Of a DNA stretch of 64,000 nt, positions 36,113 through 45,308 are shown one piece after another. Within the stretch, counting starts at the first letter, position 1. The number at the start of each line of letters is the position of its first letter. Location: positions 806,001-870,000 of the forward strand of contig NZ_JAUSUL010000002.1 in assembly GCF_030814015.1 (NCBI RefSeq), given 5' to 3'. Made by a program: the position numbers and the translations under genes. The notes beneath the pieces are model-generated. The model was given only the letters and a program-made list of their open reading frames with translations. It was not told the origin of the DNA and ran no database searches. Source of the stretch: Amorphus orientalis (GTDB lineage Bacteria; Pseudomonadota; Alphaproteobacteria; Rhizobiales; Amorphaceae).

Positions 36113-36901
36113 ATGACGAAATACCTCACTGGAACCCGCCACGACTGGCTGGAGGCCCGGCTCGACCTGATCGAGGCGGAGAAGGAGCTGACGCGGCGGG
36201 CTGACGACCTGGCTCGGCGACGTCAGGAGCTCCCATGGGTTCGCCTTGACAAGTCCTACCGGTTCGCAACCGAGGACGGCGAGGCGTCCCTCGCGGATCT
36301 GTTCCGCGGCCGGTCCCAGTTGCTCGTCTACCACTTCATGTTCGGACCAGACTACGAGGCGGGATGCCCGTCCTGCTCTGCGATCGCCGACGGGTTCAAC
36401 GGCTTCGCCGTGCATCTCGCCAACCACGACGTCATGCTGACGGCGGTGTCGCGGGCGCCGCTGGAGAAGCTCGCCGCCTACAAGCAGCGCATGGGATGGA
36501 CTTTCCCGTGGGCCTCGTCCTTCGGCAGCGACTTCAACGCGGACTTCAATGTGTGGTTCACACCCGAACAGCAGATGGAAGGCTCGATCGAGTACAACTA
36601 TCGCCGCGAGCCTCCGCTTCAGCCGAACGATACGCGCCCCGCCGTCCCAACGCGCACGACCCCCGACGTGCCGGCCTCGGCGGCGGCCATGTCGGGAACG
36701 GACAGCGCAACCTACGCCCGGGAAAGGCCCGGCCTGAGCGCGTTCGCGCTCGAGGAGGGCGTCGTCTACCACACCTACTCGACCTATGCCCGTGGGCTCG
36801 ACGGCCTCTGGGGCGCCTACCAGTGGCTCGATCGGACACCCAAAGGCCGCAACGAGCACGGCTACTGGTGGCGCCGGCACGACGAGTATCGGGCCGCCTG
36901 A
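36113..36901 (+). CDS. DUF899 family thioredoxin-like protein
   Basis: 262-residue DUF899 protein with a thioredoxin-like fold: EAEKELTRRADDLARRRQEL at the N-terminus, LVYHFMFGPDYEAGCPSCSA with the CxxC pair C85/C88, and RMGWTFPWASSFGSDFNAD. The C-terminal GYWWRRHDEY is the family ending. The catalytic role is uncharacterised. ATG at 36113 follows GGGAGAAGACTG and starts at the family N-terminus; the extra 13 upstream codons are unlikely. It is transcribed away from the ArsR gene and ends at a strong terminator. Confidence 0.9.
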   Translation: MTKYLTGTRHDWLEARLDLIEAEKELTRRADDLARRRQELPWVRLDKSYRFATEDGEASLADLFRGRSQLLVYHFMFGPDYEAGCPSCSAIADGFNGFAVHLANHDVMLTAVSRAPLEKLAAYKQRMGWTFPWASSFGSDFNADFNVWFTPEQQMEGSIEYNYRREPPLQPNDTRPAVPTRTTPDVPASAAAMSGTDSATYARERPGLSAFALEEGVVYHTYSTYARGLDGLWGAYQWLDRTPKGRNEHGYWWRRHDEYRAA

Positions 36902-36926
36902 GGCCAACGAAGGTCGCGGCGAAGAG

Positions 36927-36971
36927 GATACGTGCGGCCCTTCCAGGGGCCGCGCGTATCCGCAACTTTTT
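36927..36971 (+). terminator. Rho-independent terminator after the DUF899 gene
   Basis: A 14-bp stem with one G-T wobble (36927-36940 with 36947-36960) closes a 6-nt loop TTCCAG and is followed by TTTTT at 36967-36971. It starts 26 bp after the DUF899 stop. Confidence 0.85.
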
Positions 36972-37119
36972 CAGGGTCTGGGCCAAAGCGGACCTCGAGC
37001 GGCGCCGTGTCACGCCGTCCATCAAGCAGCCGGAGGTCCCGCGGCGGACAAATCGAATGGTCAGCCCCATACGACAGCAGCGGGCAAGGCTCTTCTACGC
37101 CATCGTCTTTCCTATCAGC

Positions 37120-37386
37120 TCAGACGGGCCGCCGCAGGTGGCGCGACGCAAGCTTGAGCCACGGCGGGAGGTGGAACACGCTCATCAGCAGGTACATTGT
37201 CACCATTCCGCCGAGCGGCAGTGGCCCCGCTCCAGCGGTGCAGATCGCGCCCGGGACAGTCTCGGCCGCCGAGATCCACGCCATCACAGCGAAGGTCGGC
37301 GTTGCGGCGAGGCTGAGCCAGTCCACCGCGGCGGCTCGTTGCTTCGTCTTCGCTCTCGCGCTTTGATCGTTTGACAGATTGACCAC
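37120..37386 (-). CDS. Small membrane protein of unknown function
   Basis: 88 residues from GTG (37384-37386), which is preceded by GGAG at a good distance. The core AVDWLSLAATPTFAVMAWIS, then GPLPLGGMVTMYLLMSVFHL followed by PPWLKLASR, predicts two transmembrane helices with a proline-rich turn and a basic tail. Similar small proteins occur in Rhizobiales without assigned function. The surrounding frame is open much further upstream but through shadows of the adjacent HTH gene. The start is the least certain part. Confidence 0.6.
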   Translation of the reverse strand: MVNLSNDQSARAKTKQRAAAVDWLSLAATPTFAVMAWISAAETVPGAICTAGAGPLPLGGMVTMYLLMSVFHLPPWLKLASRHLRRPV

Positions 37387-37492
37387 AGCTCGGGCTCCAT
37401 TTCGACGGTTGCCAGACCCCGCAGCCGCCCGACCACAGAGACTTACGGCTGGAGCAAACGCTGGAGGGAGTGACAATTTTGGCGGGATCCGC

Positions 37493-38728
37493 ATGGATTC
37501 GCTGATCGACGCTGCCGCCCGCGCCCTGGTGTCCGGCGACCCGCTCGGCGCACTCAATCGGGTCGCCCTTCGAACCGATGCCCCGGCAACGGCCCTGCAG
37601 GGCATCGCCTTCGCCCAGCTCGGCGATTTGGACCGCGCGCGCCAGCTCTTGCGGCGCGCTGCGCGCGCGTTCGGCCCCGCCGAAGCGAGGCCGCGAGCCA
37701 GATGCATGCTCGCCGAGGCCGAGATAGCTCTCGTGCACCGCGACCTGTCGGGCGCAACGCGGTTGCTCGGCACGGCGCGCCGAATTCTGGAAGCGCATCG
37801 CGACCATGCGAACGCCGCCCATGCGACGTATCTCGAGGCCCGCCGCCTGCTCCTGATCGGGAACCTGGCAGCGGCCGAGACGTTGCTGGGCAGTATTGAC
37901 GAGGCGGATCTGCCACGGACCTCCCGGACCGGCTATTGGCTCGTCGCCGCCGGAATCGCTCTGCGCCGCATTCGTTCTGATGCGGCGCGTCAGGCTCTGG
38001 ATCGCGCCGCATCCGCCGCGCGCGACGCTGGGGCGCCTGCGCTGTCCGTCGAAGTCGAAGCCGCCCGCAGCCTGCTCGCCGCCCCTGCAGCCAGGCTCCT
38101 CTCGCACAAGGAAGACCAGGTTCTTACGCTGGCCGACGTCGAGGCACTGCTCGCCAGAGACGTCCTCATCATCGACGCTTGCCGCAGCGCCGTGCGCGCG
38201 GACGGCGAGTACCTGTCCCTTACGAGCCGGCCCGTGCTCTTCAGAATTGCGCGCGCGCTCGCCGAAGCGTGGCCGGAGGATGTCACCCGGGAGACGCTGC
38301 TTGCCCGTGCGGTCCGGTCCCGCGTGGCGGACGAGTCCCATCGAGCTCGCCTGCGTGTCGAGGTCGGCAGGCTGCGCAAGGAGCTCGCGCCGTTCGCCGG
38401 TATCTGCGCGACGCGACGGGGCTTCGTGCTGAGGCCCCACCACGCGAGCTCCGTCGCCGTCCTCGTGCCGCCGATCGAAAGCATGCATGCCGACGTGCTT
38501 GCCCTGCTCGCGGATGGCGAGGCCTGGTCGAGTTCCGCTCTCGCCATGGCGCTCGGCGTCAGTCCCCGCACGGTTCAGCGTGCCCTAGATGCTCTGGCCA
38601 GGACCGGCAAGGTCGAGTCCTTCGGCCACGGCCGCGCATGCCGCTGGATGGTACCCAGCGTCCCCGGATTCCCGACAAGTTTGTTACTCCCGGTCCGGCC
38701 GACATCTGGCTACACTCATTCTCCATGA
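37493..38728 (+). CDS. TPR-like/winged-helix regulator
   Basis: 411 residues from ATG at 37493. The N-terminal half is alpha-helical and repeat-like (DPLGALNRVALRT, AQLGDLDRARQLLRRAARAF), suggesting TPR-type hairpins. Residues about 230-315 resemble an OmpR/SARP-like winged helix (RVADESHRARLRVEVGRLRK), and the C-terminus has an HTH (SSSALAMALGVSPRTVQRAL). I do not recognise a named family. Its stop overlaps the ATG of the beta-propeller gene (ATGA), so the two are translated as a pair and it may regulate that partner or sense the same signal. Confidence 0.75.
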   Translation: MDSLIDAAARALVSGDPLGALNRVALRTDAPATALQGIAFAQLGDLDRARQLLRRAARAFGPAEARPRARCMLAEAEIALVHRDLSGATRLLGTARRILEAHRDHANAAHATYLEARRLLLIGNLAAAETLLGSIDEADLPRTSRTGYWLVAAGIALRRIRSDAARQALDRAASAARDAGAPALSVEVEAARSLLAAPAARLLSHKEDQVLTLADVEALLARDVLIIDACRSAVRADGEYLSLTSRPVLFRIARALAEAWPEDVTRETLLARAVRSRVADESHRARLRVEVGRLRKELAPFAGICATRRGFVLRPHHASSVAVLVPPIESMHADVLALLADGEAWSSSALAMALGVSPRTVQRALDALARTGKVESFGHGRACRWMVPSVPGFPTSLLLPVRPTSGYTHSP

Positions 38729-39354
38729 AACGAGCGTCAGCAGAGATACTTCGCGAGTACGGCCCATTTCCCGAGGCCACAAGCGTCAGCGGAGTCAGCT
38801 TCGATGGCACGAATGTCTGGTTCGCATCCGGCGACAGGCTGAATGCGCTAGACCCCGACAGCGGCGAGATTGTCCATTCTCTGCATGTCGCCGCAAATGC
38901 GGGTACGGCCTTCGACGGAACGCACCTCTTTCAGATCGCCGAGAGCGTCATCCAGAAGATCGACCCGCACAGCGGCAAGATCATCGCGACCATTCCGGCA
39001 CCGGGCAATGGCGGCGATTCCGGTCTCGCCTGGGCCGACGGTTCGCTCTGGGTCGGTCAGCACCGAAGCCGCGAGATCCATCAGGTGGATCCGGAAACGG
39101 GCGCAATCCTGCGCACGATCTCCTCGAACCGCTTCGTGACCGGAGTGACCTGGGTCGACGACGAGCTCTGGCACGGCACCTGGGAAAACGACGCGAGCGA
39201 GCTGCGCCGGATCGATTCCCAGACGGGGGAGGTTCTGGAATGCCTCGAGATGCCGGCAGGCGCCGCCGTCTCCGGCCTCGAGGCCGGCAACGACGGCCGG
39301 TTTTTCTGCGGCGGCGGAAACGTTGGAATGCTGCGGGTCGTCCGCAGGCCCTAG
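38725..39354 (+). CDS. Beta-propeller (PQQ/Vgb-like) protein
   Basis: 209 residues from ATG at 38725, overlapping the upstream stop. It consists of about five blade-like repeats: GVSFDGTNVWFASGDRLNAL, TAFDGTHLFQIAESVIQKID, GLAWADGSLWVGQHRSREIH and GVTWVDDELWHGTWEND. The D-P-x-(S/T)-G turns resemble glutaminyl cyclotransferase or Vgb/SMP-type propellers. There is no signal peptide, so it is cytoplasmic. The C-terminal GRFFCGGGNVGMLRVVRRP closes the propeller. Function unknown; the coupling with an HTH protein suggests a sensor or ligand-binding role. Confidence 0.8.
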   Translation: MKRASAEILREYGPFPEATSVSGVSFDGTNVWFASGDRLNALDPDSGEIVHSLHVAANAGTAFDGTHLFQIAESVIQKIDPHSGKIIATIPAPGNGGDSGLAWADGSLWVGQHRSREIHQVDPETGAILRTISSNRFVTGVTWVDDELWHGTWENDASELRRIDSQTGEVLECLEMPAGAAVSGLEAGNDGRFFCGGGNVGMLRVVRRP

Positions 39355-39528
39355 CCCGATGCTATTTCTTGTCGATCAGGTGTTTCCGCCTGCTCGGATA
39401 AGGCTTCAGAACTCGATCCGCATCACCACGCGCCGGGGCGTCCGGCGGCTCATTTCAGCAAAGCTGGTTTCCACAAAGATGCTGCGGCTACTGATGACGC
39501 CCTCTCCGCCGGGCGGTTATTCTACGGT

Positions 39529-40383
39529 ATGCCCGATGTCCTCGGCTCCGATCGCAAGCGCTTTTCGGGACGGCACGTTGGAGTGCTCGGCACCGGCCAC
39601 CCCGCGATGGGAACCCTATTGGATCTGGCGATGCTGACTGAAGAGGCTCCGGACACCCGCCTCACCTGGCTGCTCCGACAGCCCGACCCGGAACGGGTCT
39701 ATGGCGGCGAGAATGCGGACGCGTTGTCGGAACGCGGCGCCCTCGGCTCCCGCCTGCGCTGGGCGGTGGAGTTCGGCAAGTCGACGGTCCGCTCCGGTTT
39801 CCGGCTTGAGCGGTTGGAGACAATGGAGACCGGCTTGACACTGTACGGATTCTTGGGTGAAGCGCCGGTCACGGTCGACGTCGACCAGCTCGTTGTCGCG
39901 ACGGGCTACCGGCCGGACTTGAGCTTCCTGTCGGAGCTCCGGCTCGACCTCGACCCGGCGCTGGAATGCGCCCGCGCGCTGGCGCCGCTCATCGACCCGA
40001 ACATCCATTCCTGCGGAACCGTGCGGCCGCACGGCGCGGCGGAGCTGGCACAGCCGGAAGACGGCTTCTTCATCGTCGGCATGAATGGCTACGGGTGCGC
40101 ACCGACCTTCCTGCCTGCGACCGGACACGAGCAGGTCCGATCGATCGCCGCCCACCTGGCCGGCGACGAAGAAGCCGCCCGCCGGGTCGAGCTGGAACTC
40201 CCGGACACCGGAGTCTGCGTTTCCGACTTCGATGCGGAAGGCGGCACGGCCGGCTGCTGCGGCGGTGCGGTGCCGACGGCGGACGCATGCTGTCACGACG
40301 ACGCCGTTGCCAAGCGCGAGGGCCGTTCCAGATGCGGCTGCAGCGATGAGGCCCACGACCGGACGGCAGCCCTCGACGCATGA
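39529..40383 (+). pseudogene. N-terminally truncated arsenic-associated flavoprotein (ArsO-like)
   Basis: The 284-residue frame matches the C-terminal two thirds of flavin-dependent oxidoreductases found in ars operons: GRHVGVLGTGHPAMGTLLDL is the NADPH-binding loop (with GTGHPA in place of GAGHSA), then QLVVATGYRPDLSFLSELRL, PNIHSCGTVRPHG and FIVGMNGYGCAPTFLPATGH. The cysteine-rich tail GCCGGAV-ACCHDD-CGCS is the family hallmark. The N-terminal FAD-binding Rossmann domain is missing: homology begins near 39500 and 39355-39500 holds no match. It is probably non-functional, although its TGA still overlaps the MFS gene start. Confidence 0.75.
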
Positions 40384-41555
40384 CGCGCGCGCCCTCGCAA
40401 ACCGGAACCGTCATCTCGCTCGGCACGGCACAGACGCTCGCCTGGGGATCGACCTACTATCTCCCGGCGATATTGGCCGGCCCGATGGCAGCGGACCTCG
40501 GACTGTCGACGGGATGGGTGTTCGCCGCGTTCTCCGCGACGCTCATCCTGTCGGCGTTGGTTGGCCCGGCCGCCGGACGGCGCATCGACACGCATGGTGG
40601 CCGAGATGTGCTCGCGCTCTCCAATCTGGTCTTCGCGGCCGGACTGTGTCTGCTGGCGGCGGCGAATGAACCCGTTCTCCTGTTCGCCGGATGGATCGTC
40701 ATCGGAATAGGCATGGCCGGCGGGCTATACGAGGCCGCTTTTTCCACGCTCACCGGCATCTACGGCCGGAGCGCGCGCGGGGCGATCACCGGGATAACCC
40801 TGATCGCCGGTCTGGCGAGCACGATCTGCTGGCCGATCAGCGCCTATCTCGATGCGGAACTAGGCTGGCGCACAACCTGCCTGATCTGGGCGGCCGCCCA
40901 TATCCTGATCGGGCTGCCGTTGAACAGGTTTCTGGTTCCGGCCGGAGGGACCAGGGCCCGCCCCCATACACCCGACGAACGCACGCCCGCAGCGGCGGTG
41001 CCGACCATCGCGCTGGCGCTGCTGGCCTTCGTTTTCGCGGCCACCTGGTTTTCCAGCACTGCAATGGCGGCACACCTGCCAACCCTTTTGCGCGACGCCG
41101 GGGCTTCACCGGCAGCTGCAATTGCCGCCGCTTCTCTGATCGGCCCGGCGCAAGTGGCCGGCCGCCTTCTGGAGTTCGCCTGCCTGCGGCGCTTCCATCC
41201 CCTGTCCTCCGCGAAGATCGCAGCCACCGCCCATCCGATCGGCGTCGCCTGCCTGCTGACCTTCGGCGCCCCGGTCGCCATGCTGTTCACCGCGCTCCAC
41301 GGCGCGGGTAACGGCATCCTGACGATCGCCAAAGGCACCCTGCCGCTCGCCGTTTTCGGTCCGAACGGCTACGGCTTCCGGCAAGGCTTGTTGATGGTCC
41401 CGGCGCGGTTCGCCCAGGCGGCGGCCCCGTTCGCGTTCGCGCTTCTGGTCGAACGGTACGGAGTTGAGGCGCTCCTGCTGACCGCTTTTCTCGGGATCGC
41501 GACGTTGCTTGCTCTGTCCGCGATGACCGCCATTGTACGGTCGCAGACGGCGTGA
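40380..41555 (+). CDS. MFS transporter, probably arsenic-associated
   Basis: 391-residue, 12-helix major facilitator. SLGTAQTLAWGSTYYLPAIL at the N-terminus, GPAAGRRIDTHGGR (the MFS A-motif region) and AGGLYEAAFSTLTGIYG are typical of the group encoded next to ars flavoproteins. Its ATG overlaps the flavoprotein stop (ATGA), so the two were one operon. An arsenical efflux role is inferred from this linkage only; no arsenite-sensing ArsR or reductase is in the window. Confidence 0.82.
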   Translation: MTRAPSQTGTVISLGTAQTLAWGSTYYLPAILAGPMAADLGLSTGWVFAAFSATLILSALVGPAAGRRIDTHGGRDVLALSNLVFAAGLCLLAAANEPVLLFAGWIVIGIGMAGGLYEAAFSTLTGIYGRSARGAITGITLIAGLASTICWPISAYLDAELGWRTTCLIWAAAHILIGLPLNRFLVPAGGTRARPHTPDERTPAAAVPTIALALLAFVFAATWFSSTAMAAHLPTLLRDAGASPAAAIAAASLIGPAQVAGRLLEFACLRRFHPLSSAKIAATAHPIGVACLLTFGAPVAMLFTALHGAGNGILTIAKGTLPLAVFGPNGYGFRQGLLMVPARFAQAAAPFAFALLVERYGVEALLLTAFLGIATLLALSAMTAIVRSQTA

Positions 41556-41676
41556 GCGCAGGGCGATCGATCCTCCCCGCTCGCTCCGGCACACTGAGAG
41601 GAGCCAGCCTGGCTAGTCTCTCGGAGCGGATCGTTCTCTCGCTTTCGAGCGAAGAAAGGCGCTTATCCAGTCGACC

Positions 41677-43164
41677 TCAATCCTGCTCCCGTGCCCAATC
41701 CAGCGAGCGGTTCACCGCGCGCAGCCAGCCGGAATAGCGCTTATCGGCCTTCTCTCGGTCCATACCGGGTGTGAACCGCTTCTCCAATCCAAACGTGTCC
41801 GCCAGCTCTTCGCGGCTTTCCCACAAACCGGCAGCGAGCCCGGCCAGATAGGCCGCCCCACGCGCCGCGCTTTCCGTCACATGTGGTCGGAGCACCGGCA
41901 GACTTGAGATGTCCGCCTGAAACTGCATCACGAAGTCGTTCTTGCAGGATCCGCCGTCCACGCGCAGTTCGTCCAGCGGCAGGCCCGTCACGCTTTCGAT
42001 CGCGCGGATGAAATCGTGGACCTGAAAGGCCATCGATTCCAGCGTCGCGCGAATGAGATGCTCGCGTCCGGCACCCCGCGTCAGACCGACGATCGTGCCC
42101 CGGGCGTAAGGATCGTAAACCGGAGCGAACACGCCATTGAATGCCGGCACGAAGTAGACGCCGTTGGTGTCCTCGGTAGATACCCGCGCCTCGTCGTGGC
42201 TGGAAATCAGCTTAAGTTCGTTTCGGAGCCAATGCACCGCCGACCCGCAATTGAACACCACGCCTTCGACGGCGTAGGTTACCTTATCGTCAACAATTGC
42301 GGTGACCGTACCCAGCAACCCTTCGCCCGGCCGGAACAACTTGTCGCCGGTGTTCATTACAATGGCCGCCGACGTGCCATAGGAGCACTTCGTCATCCGC
42401 TGCTCGTAGCAGCCCTGGCCGAAGAGCGCGCCCTGCTGGTCGCCGACGGCAGCGCGAATCGGAACCGGGCGGCCCAGGAGCTCCGGGCTTGTCTCGCCGA
42501 ACGCGTCCGCGCTCTTCAGCACCTCCGGTAGAAGTGCGCGGGGAACGTCGAACGTTGCCAGCAGCTTGTCGTCCCACTCCATGGTGCGGATGTTGTAGAC
42601 CAGCGTTCGCGACGCGTTGCTGATGTCGGTGACGTGGCGAGCGCCCTTGGTCAGATTCCAGATCAGCCAGCTGTCAATGGTGCCGAAGGCAAGTTCGCCG
42701 CGGGCGGCGCGCTCGCGAGCGCGGGGAACCTGATCTAGCATCCACTTGATCTTGGAGGCGGAGAAATAGGAGTCGACCACGAGACCTGTGTTCTCGGCCA
42801 CATAGTCTTCAATCCCAGGACGCAAGTCATCGCAGATCGGGGACGTACGACGGTCCTGCCAGACGATCGCCCTGTGGATCGGTTCCCCCGTCGCCCGATC
42901 CCAGATGACGGAGGTCTCGCGCTGGTTAGTGATGCCGATGGCGGCGATCTCGTCGAGCGGGATGCCTGACGATTTCAACACCGCGGTCATCACGGCGACC
43001 TGCTTGTTCCAGATTTCGACCGGGTCATGCTCCACCCAACCGGGCTCCGGGTAGTATTGCGTGATCTCTTCCGCCTCGCGGGCGACGTCCTTGCCGCTTC
43101 GGTCGAAGATGATTGCGCACACGCTGGTGGTGCTGGCGTCGAGCGCCATGACGTAGTTCGCCAT
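41677..43164 (-). CDS. glpK: Glycerol kinase-like FGGY carbohydrate kinase
   Basis: 495-residue kinase with the overall glycerol kinase pattern: YPEPGWVEHDPVEIW, GITNQRETSVIWDRATGEPI, IVWQDRRT, DSYFSASKIKWMLD and AAVGDQQGALFGQ. These contain the glycerol contacts Arg-Glu, Trp, Tyr and Asp. The phosphate-binding loop differs: ALDASTTSVCAIIFD instead of the usual LDQGTTSSRA, with the ADP-contacting Arg replaced by Cys. It may act on glycerol or a related polyol. ATG at 43164 is chosen; a TTG at 43170 is nearer to the GGAGG box. Last gene of the transport operon. Confidence 0.88.
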   Translation of the reverse strand: MANYVMALDASTTSVCAIIFDRSGKDVAREAEEITQYYPEPGWVEHDPVEIWNKQVAVMTAVLKSSGIPLDEIAAIGITNQRETSVIWDRATGEPIHRAIVWQDRRTSPICDDLRPGIEDYVAENTGLVVDSYFSASKIKWMLDQVPRARERAARGELAFGTIDSWLIWNLTKGARHVTDISNASRTLVYNIRTMEWDDKLLATFDVPRALLPEVLKSADAFGETSPELLGRPVPIRAAVGDQQGALFGQGCYEQRMTKCSYGTSAAIVMNTGDKLFRPGEGLLGTVTAIVDDKVTYAVEGVVFNCGSAVHWLRNELKLISSHDEARVSTEDTNGVYFVPAFNGVFAPVYDPYARGTIVGLTRGAGREHLIRATLESMAFQVHDFIRAIESVTGLPLDELRVDGGSCKNDFVMQFQADISSLPVLRPHVTESAARGAAYLAGLAAGLWESREELADTFGLEKRFTPGMDREKADKRYSGWLRAVNRSLDWAREQD

Positions 43165-43200
43165 AACCAACGATTCCTCCCATCGTTAACTCTTGTTCGG

Positions 43201-44478
43201 TCAACGCTTCCTGTGAGCCGACCAGCCGCGCCCGAAGCGCCAAAGCGCGAAAACCGCGACCGGCGCGAAAGCGAGGATCAGGCCGAGCATCTCGTTGCGG
43301 GGATGCACGGCGACAATGTCGCGGCGAAAATCGGGCTGCTCGGGCCGCGACAGAGTTCCCCTCTGAAGGGAGGGCTCATCCGGCACCTCCACGGCAAAGG
43401 CGCGCAGATCGGGGCTTTCACCCTCGGCGGCGGTACGAACGACGTAACCGAAGCCGGTGCCACGGGTCTGGTCGACCTTGAACCCCTTACGTTCGAGCGC
43501 GCTCGTGTCCCCATCGGCCCATACAAGCGACAGCGCGTCCTCGTCGGCCTGCGAGCGGCGGACCCACATTTCCCGCCCGGGAACCACCTTGGCCTGCGGC
43601 GAGACCACGGGTTTGTATTCGTCTTCCTCGAACCGCTCGGCATTGGCGAGCGTCAGATAGAAGGTCGTGCCCGGCCGCGCAAAAATACGCATTTCTTCGG
43701 TGTTGGCGGCGAGCGGACGCGTCCAGCGCTCCTCCGGCACGACGTCGGCTACGAGCCCGGCACGTCCTTCGGCCTGCACGACCCGCAGGGTTTTCGACGT
43801 ACCTGGCACCGTCCGGCCGTCTGCCCGAAGCTCCATGCGATAGGTTCCGGCGCGCAGATCGACCCGATAACCGACACGCGGCTCGGTGACCAACCGCATC
43901 GACGGTTCCGGGATCGGGGGCGGCGGAGGGATTGCTTCAGCCGTTTCACCGGGCTTGCGGTCGGCCCCCGATTTGACGAGCCGGCGTTCATAGTCACGAT
44001 GGGCTCGCTGGGCTTCGACGAAGCGGCGGCGGAAATCGCGCTGGGCTTCGAGATGCTCCGTCCGGGCCGCCTCCGCCTCCGCGCCCCATATCAGCGACGC
44101 ATCGCCGTTCCGTGCTCCCTCTGGATAGAGGATCGAATAGGACTGCGGGCGGATTTCGGCGACCTTCTCGCCGTCGCGCGTAATCAGCAACGTGCCTTCA
44201 ATCGTCTCGCGCTGCTTCTCGAAATCGACATAGGAGCGGCGCGAGAGCGGCCAGTAATACTCCAGCGTTCGAACGAAAGCCAAAGCACTGGCGGCTCCCG
44301 ATAAAAGCTGGATGTCCACCTTGTCGGAGGGAACGTAGACTTCCTCGTAGCCTTGGCCATTCCAGACACGCGCGTGCACCACCACCACTTCGCGCCGCTC
44401 GGGCTCCAGCGCCGTGACGGGGTGCGAACTGAGCATCGCGGACAGGAACAGGAAGAAGATGAAGGTACGCATGATCAT
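43201..44478 (-). CDS. Membrane-anchored periplasmic protein of unknown function (ABC exporter-linked)
   Basis: 425 residues. It has a signal peptide (FIFFLFLSAMLSSHPVTA), a large periplasmic region and one C-terminal transmembrane helix (LGLILAFAPVAVFALWRFG) followed by a basic tail. A charged helical stretch (about 125-165, rich in Glu and Arg) and a proline segment AIPPPPPIPEP divide it into two parts; the second contains beta-rich segments such as VGYRVDLRAGTYRMELRADG. I do not recognise a family. ATG at 44478 follows GGAGGGGAGC and overlaps the stop of the ABC-2 permease gene, so it is part of that exporter unit. Confidence 0.75.
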   Translation of the reverse strand: MIMRTFIFFLFLSAMLSSHPVTALEPERREVVVVHARVWNGQGYEEVYVPSDKVDIQLLSGAASALAFVRTLEYYWPLSRRSYVDFEKQRETIEGTLLITRDGEKVAEIRPQSYSILYPEGARNGDASLIWGAEAEAARTEHLEAQRDFRRRFVEAQRAHRDYERRLVKSGADRKPGETAEAIPPPPPIPEPSMRLVTEPRVGYRVDLRAGTYRMELRADGRTVPGTSKTLRVVQAEGRAGLVADVVPEERWTRPLAANTEEMRIFARPGTTFYLTLANAERFEEDEYKPVVSPQAKVVPGREMWVRRSQADEDALSLVWADGDTSALERKGFKVDQTRGTGFGYVVRTAAEGESPDLRAFAVEVPDEPSLQRGTLSRPEQPDFRRDIVAVHPRNEMLGLILAFAPVAVFALWRFGRGWSAHRKR

Positions 44479-45296
44479 GCTCCCCTCCTCCATGCGACGA
44501 GAAGGGATGCCGCGAGCGTGACGGCCGTCAGGGCAATTGCGGCCAGTATCATCCCCGGCCTAAGCGGTCCCTGGCGCAGCAGCGCTTCGGCGGGTGTTGC
44601 CAGATGGCTCATCGCCGAAATCGGGCGCACCACGGGCTCCGCCGTCTCCAGGATGTCACGCACGTATAGCGCGGTCAGGCTCATGTCGTCCGCCGGCTGC
44701 AGCAGCAAATAGCCATGGAAAATCTCAAAGGCCGCCAGCAGGCCCGTCAGCACGACAAATGCGATGACCGCGGCTCGCACCGTCCTCGCCCAGGCGGAGA
44801 TCAAAAGGCCCAGCCCCATCAGGGGCAGCGGGAACACGGGCATCAACGCGATCGATCCGGTATCGGCCGCCCGGATGACGCCCGCTCCCAACGGCTGACC
44901 CAGAAGCAGGTAGAGCCAGTAGATCGCAAGGGTCACCACCAGCACGCAAAGCTCCACGAGGAACTTCGCCGCGATTATCACTCTCCACCGTACCGGGCCC
45001 ACCAGCAGGACTTCCATCGTCCCGTGCTCGCGCTCCCATGCGATCGACGCCGCAAGCCGGAGCCCCAGGACAAGGCCGAGGAACCCGACTACGAGAATGT
45101 CCAGCCCCCTCAGCGGATCCGCCGTCACGACGATGGATTCGGTGTCGAAAGAGGATTGGAAGCCGGCGCCATAGATCCACGCGATCAGGCACACCGCACT
45201 CGCCACGATGAAGAACCAGATTGAGGTCAGCCGCGCCGAGATCTCTCTGCGAAAGATCAGCCCTGCCATCCAGACATCGGTTGCGAGCGACTGCAT
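44475..45296 (-). CDS. ABC-2 type transporter permease
   Basis: 273 residues with six predicted transmembrane helices. The N-terminal amphipathic segment MAGLIFRREISARLTSIWFF and SIAWEREHGTMEVLLVGPVR are the ABC-2 permease signature, with EREHGTMEVLL as the conserved loop. It partners with the ATPase at 46061-47104; the SDR gene lies between the two. Export of an unknown substrate, or a mechanotransmission role with the anchored periplasmic protein, is inferred. Confidence 0.88.
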   Translation of the reverse strand: MQSLATDVWMAGLIFRREISARLTSIWFFIVASAVCLIAWIYGAGFQSSFDTESIVVTADPLRGLDILVVGFLGLVLGLRLAASIAWEREHGTMEVLLVGPVRWRVIIAAKFLVELCVLVVTLAIYWLYLLLGQPLGAGVIRAADTGSIALMPVFPLPLMGLGLLISAWARTVRAAVIAFVVLTGLLAAFEIFHGYLLLQPADDMSLTALYVRDILETAEPVVRPISAMSHLATPAEALLRQGPLRPGMILAAIALTAVTLAASLLVAWRRGA

Positions 45297-45308
45297 GGGA
45301 CCCGCCGT

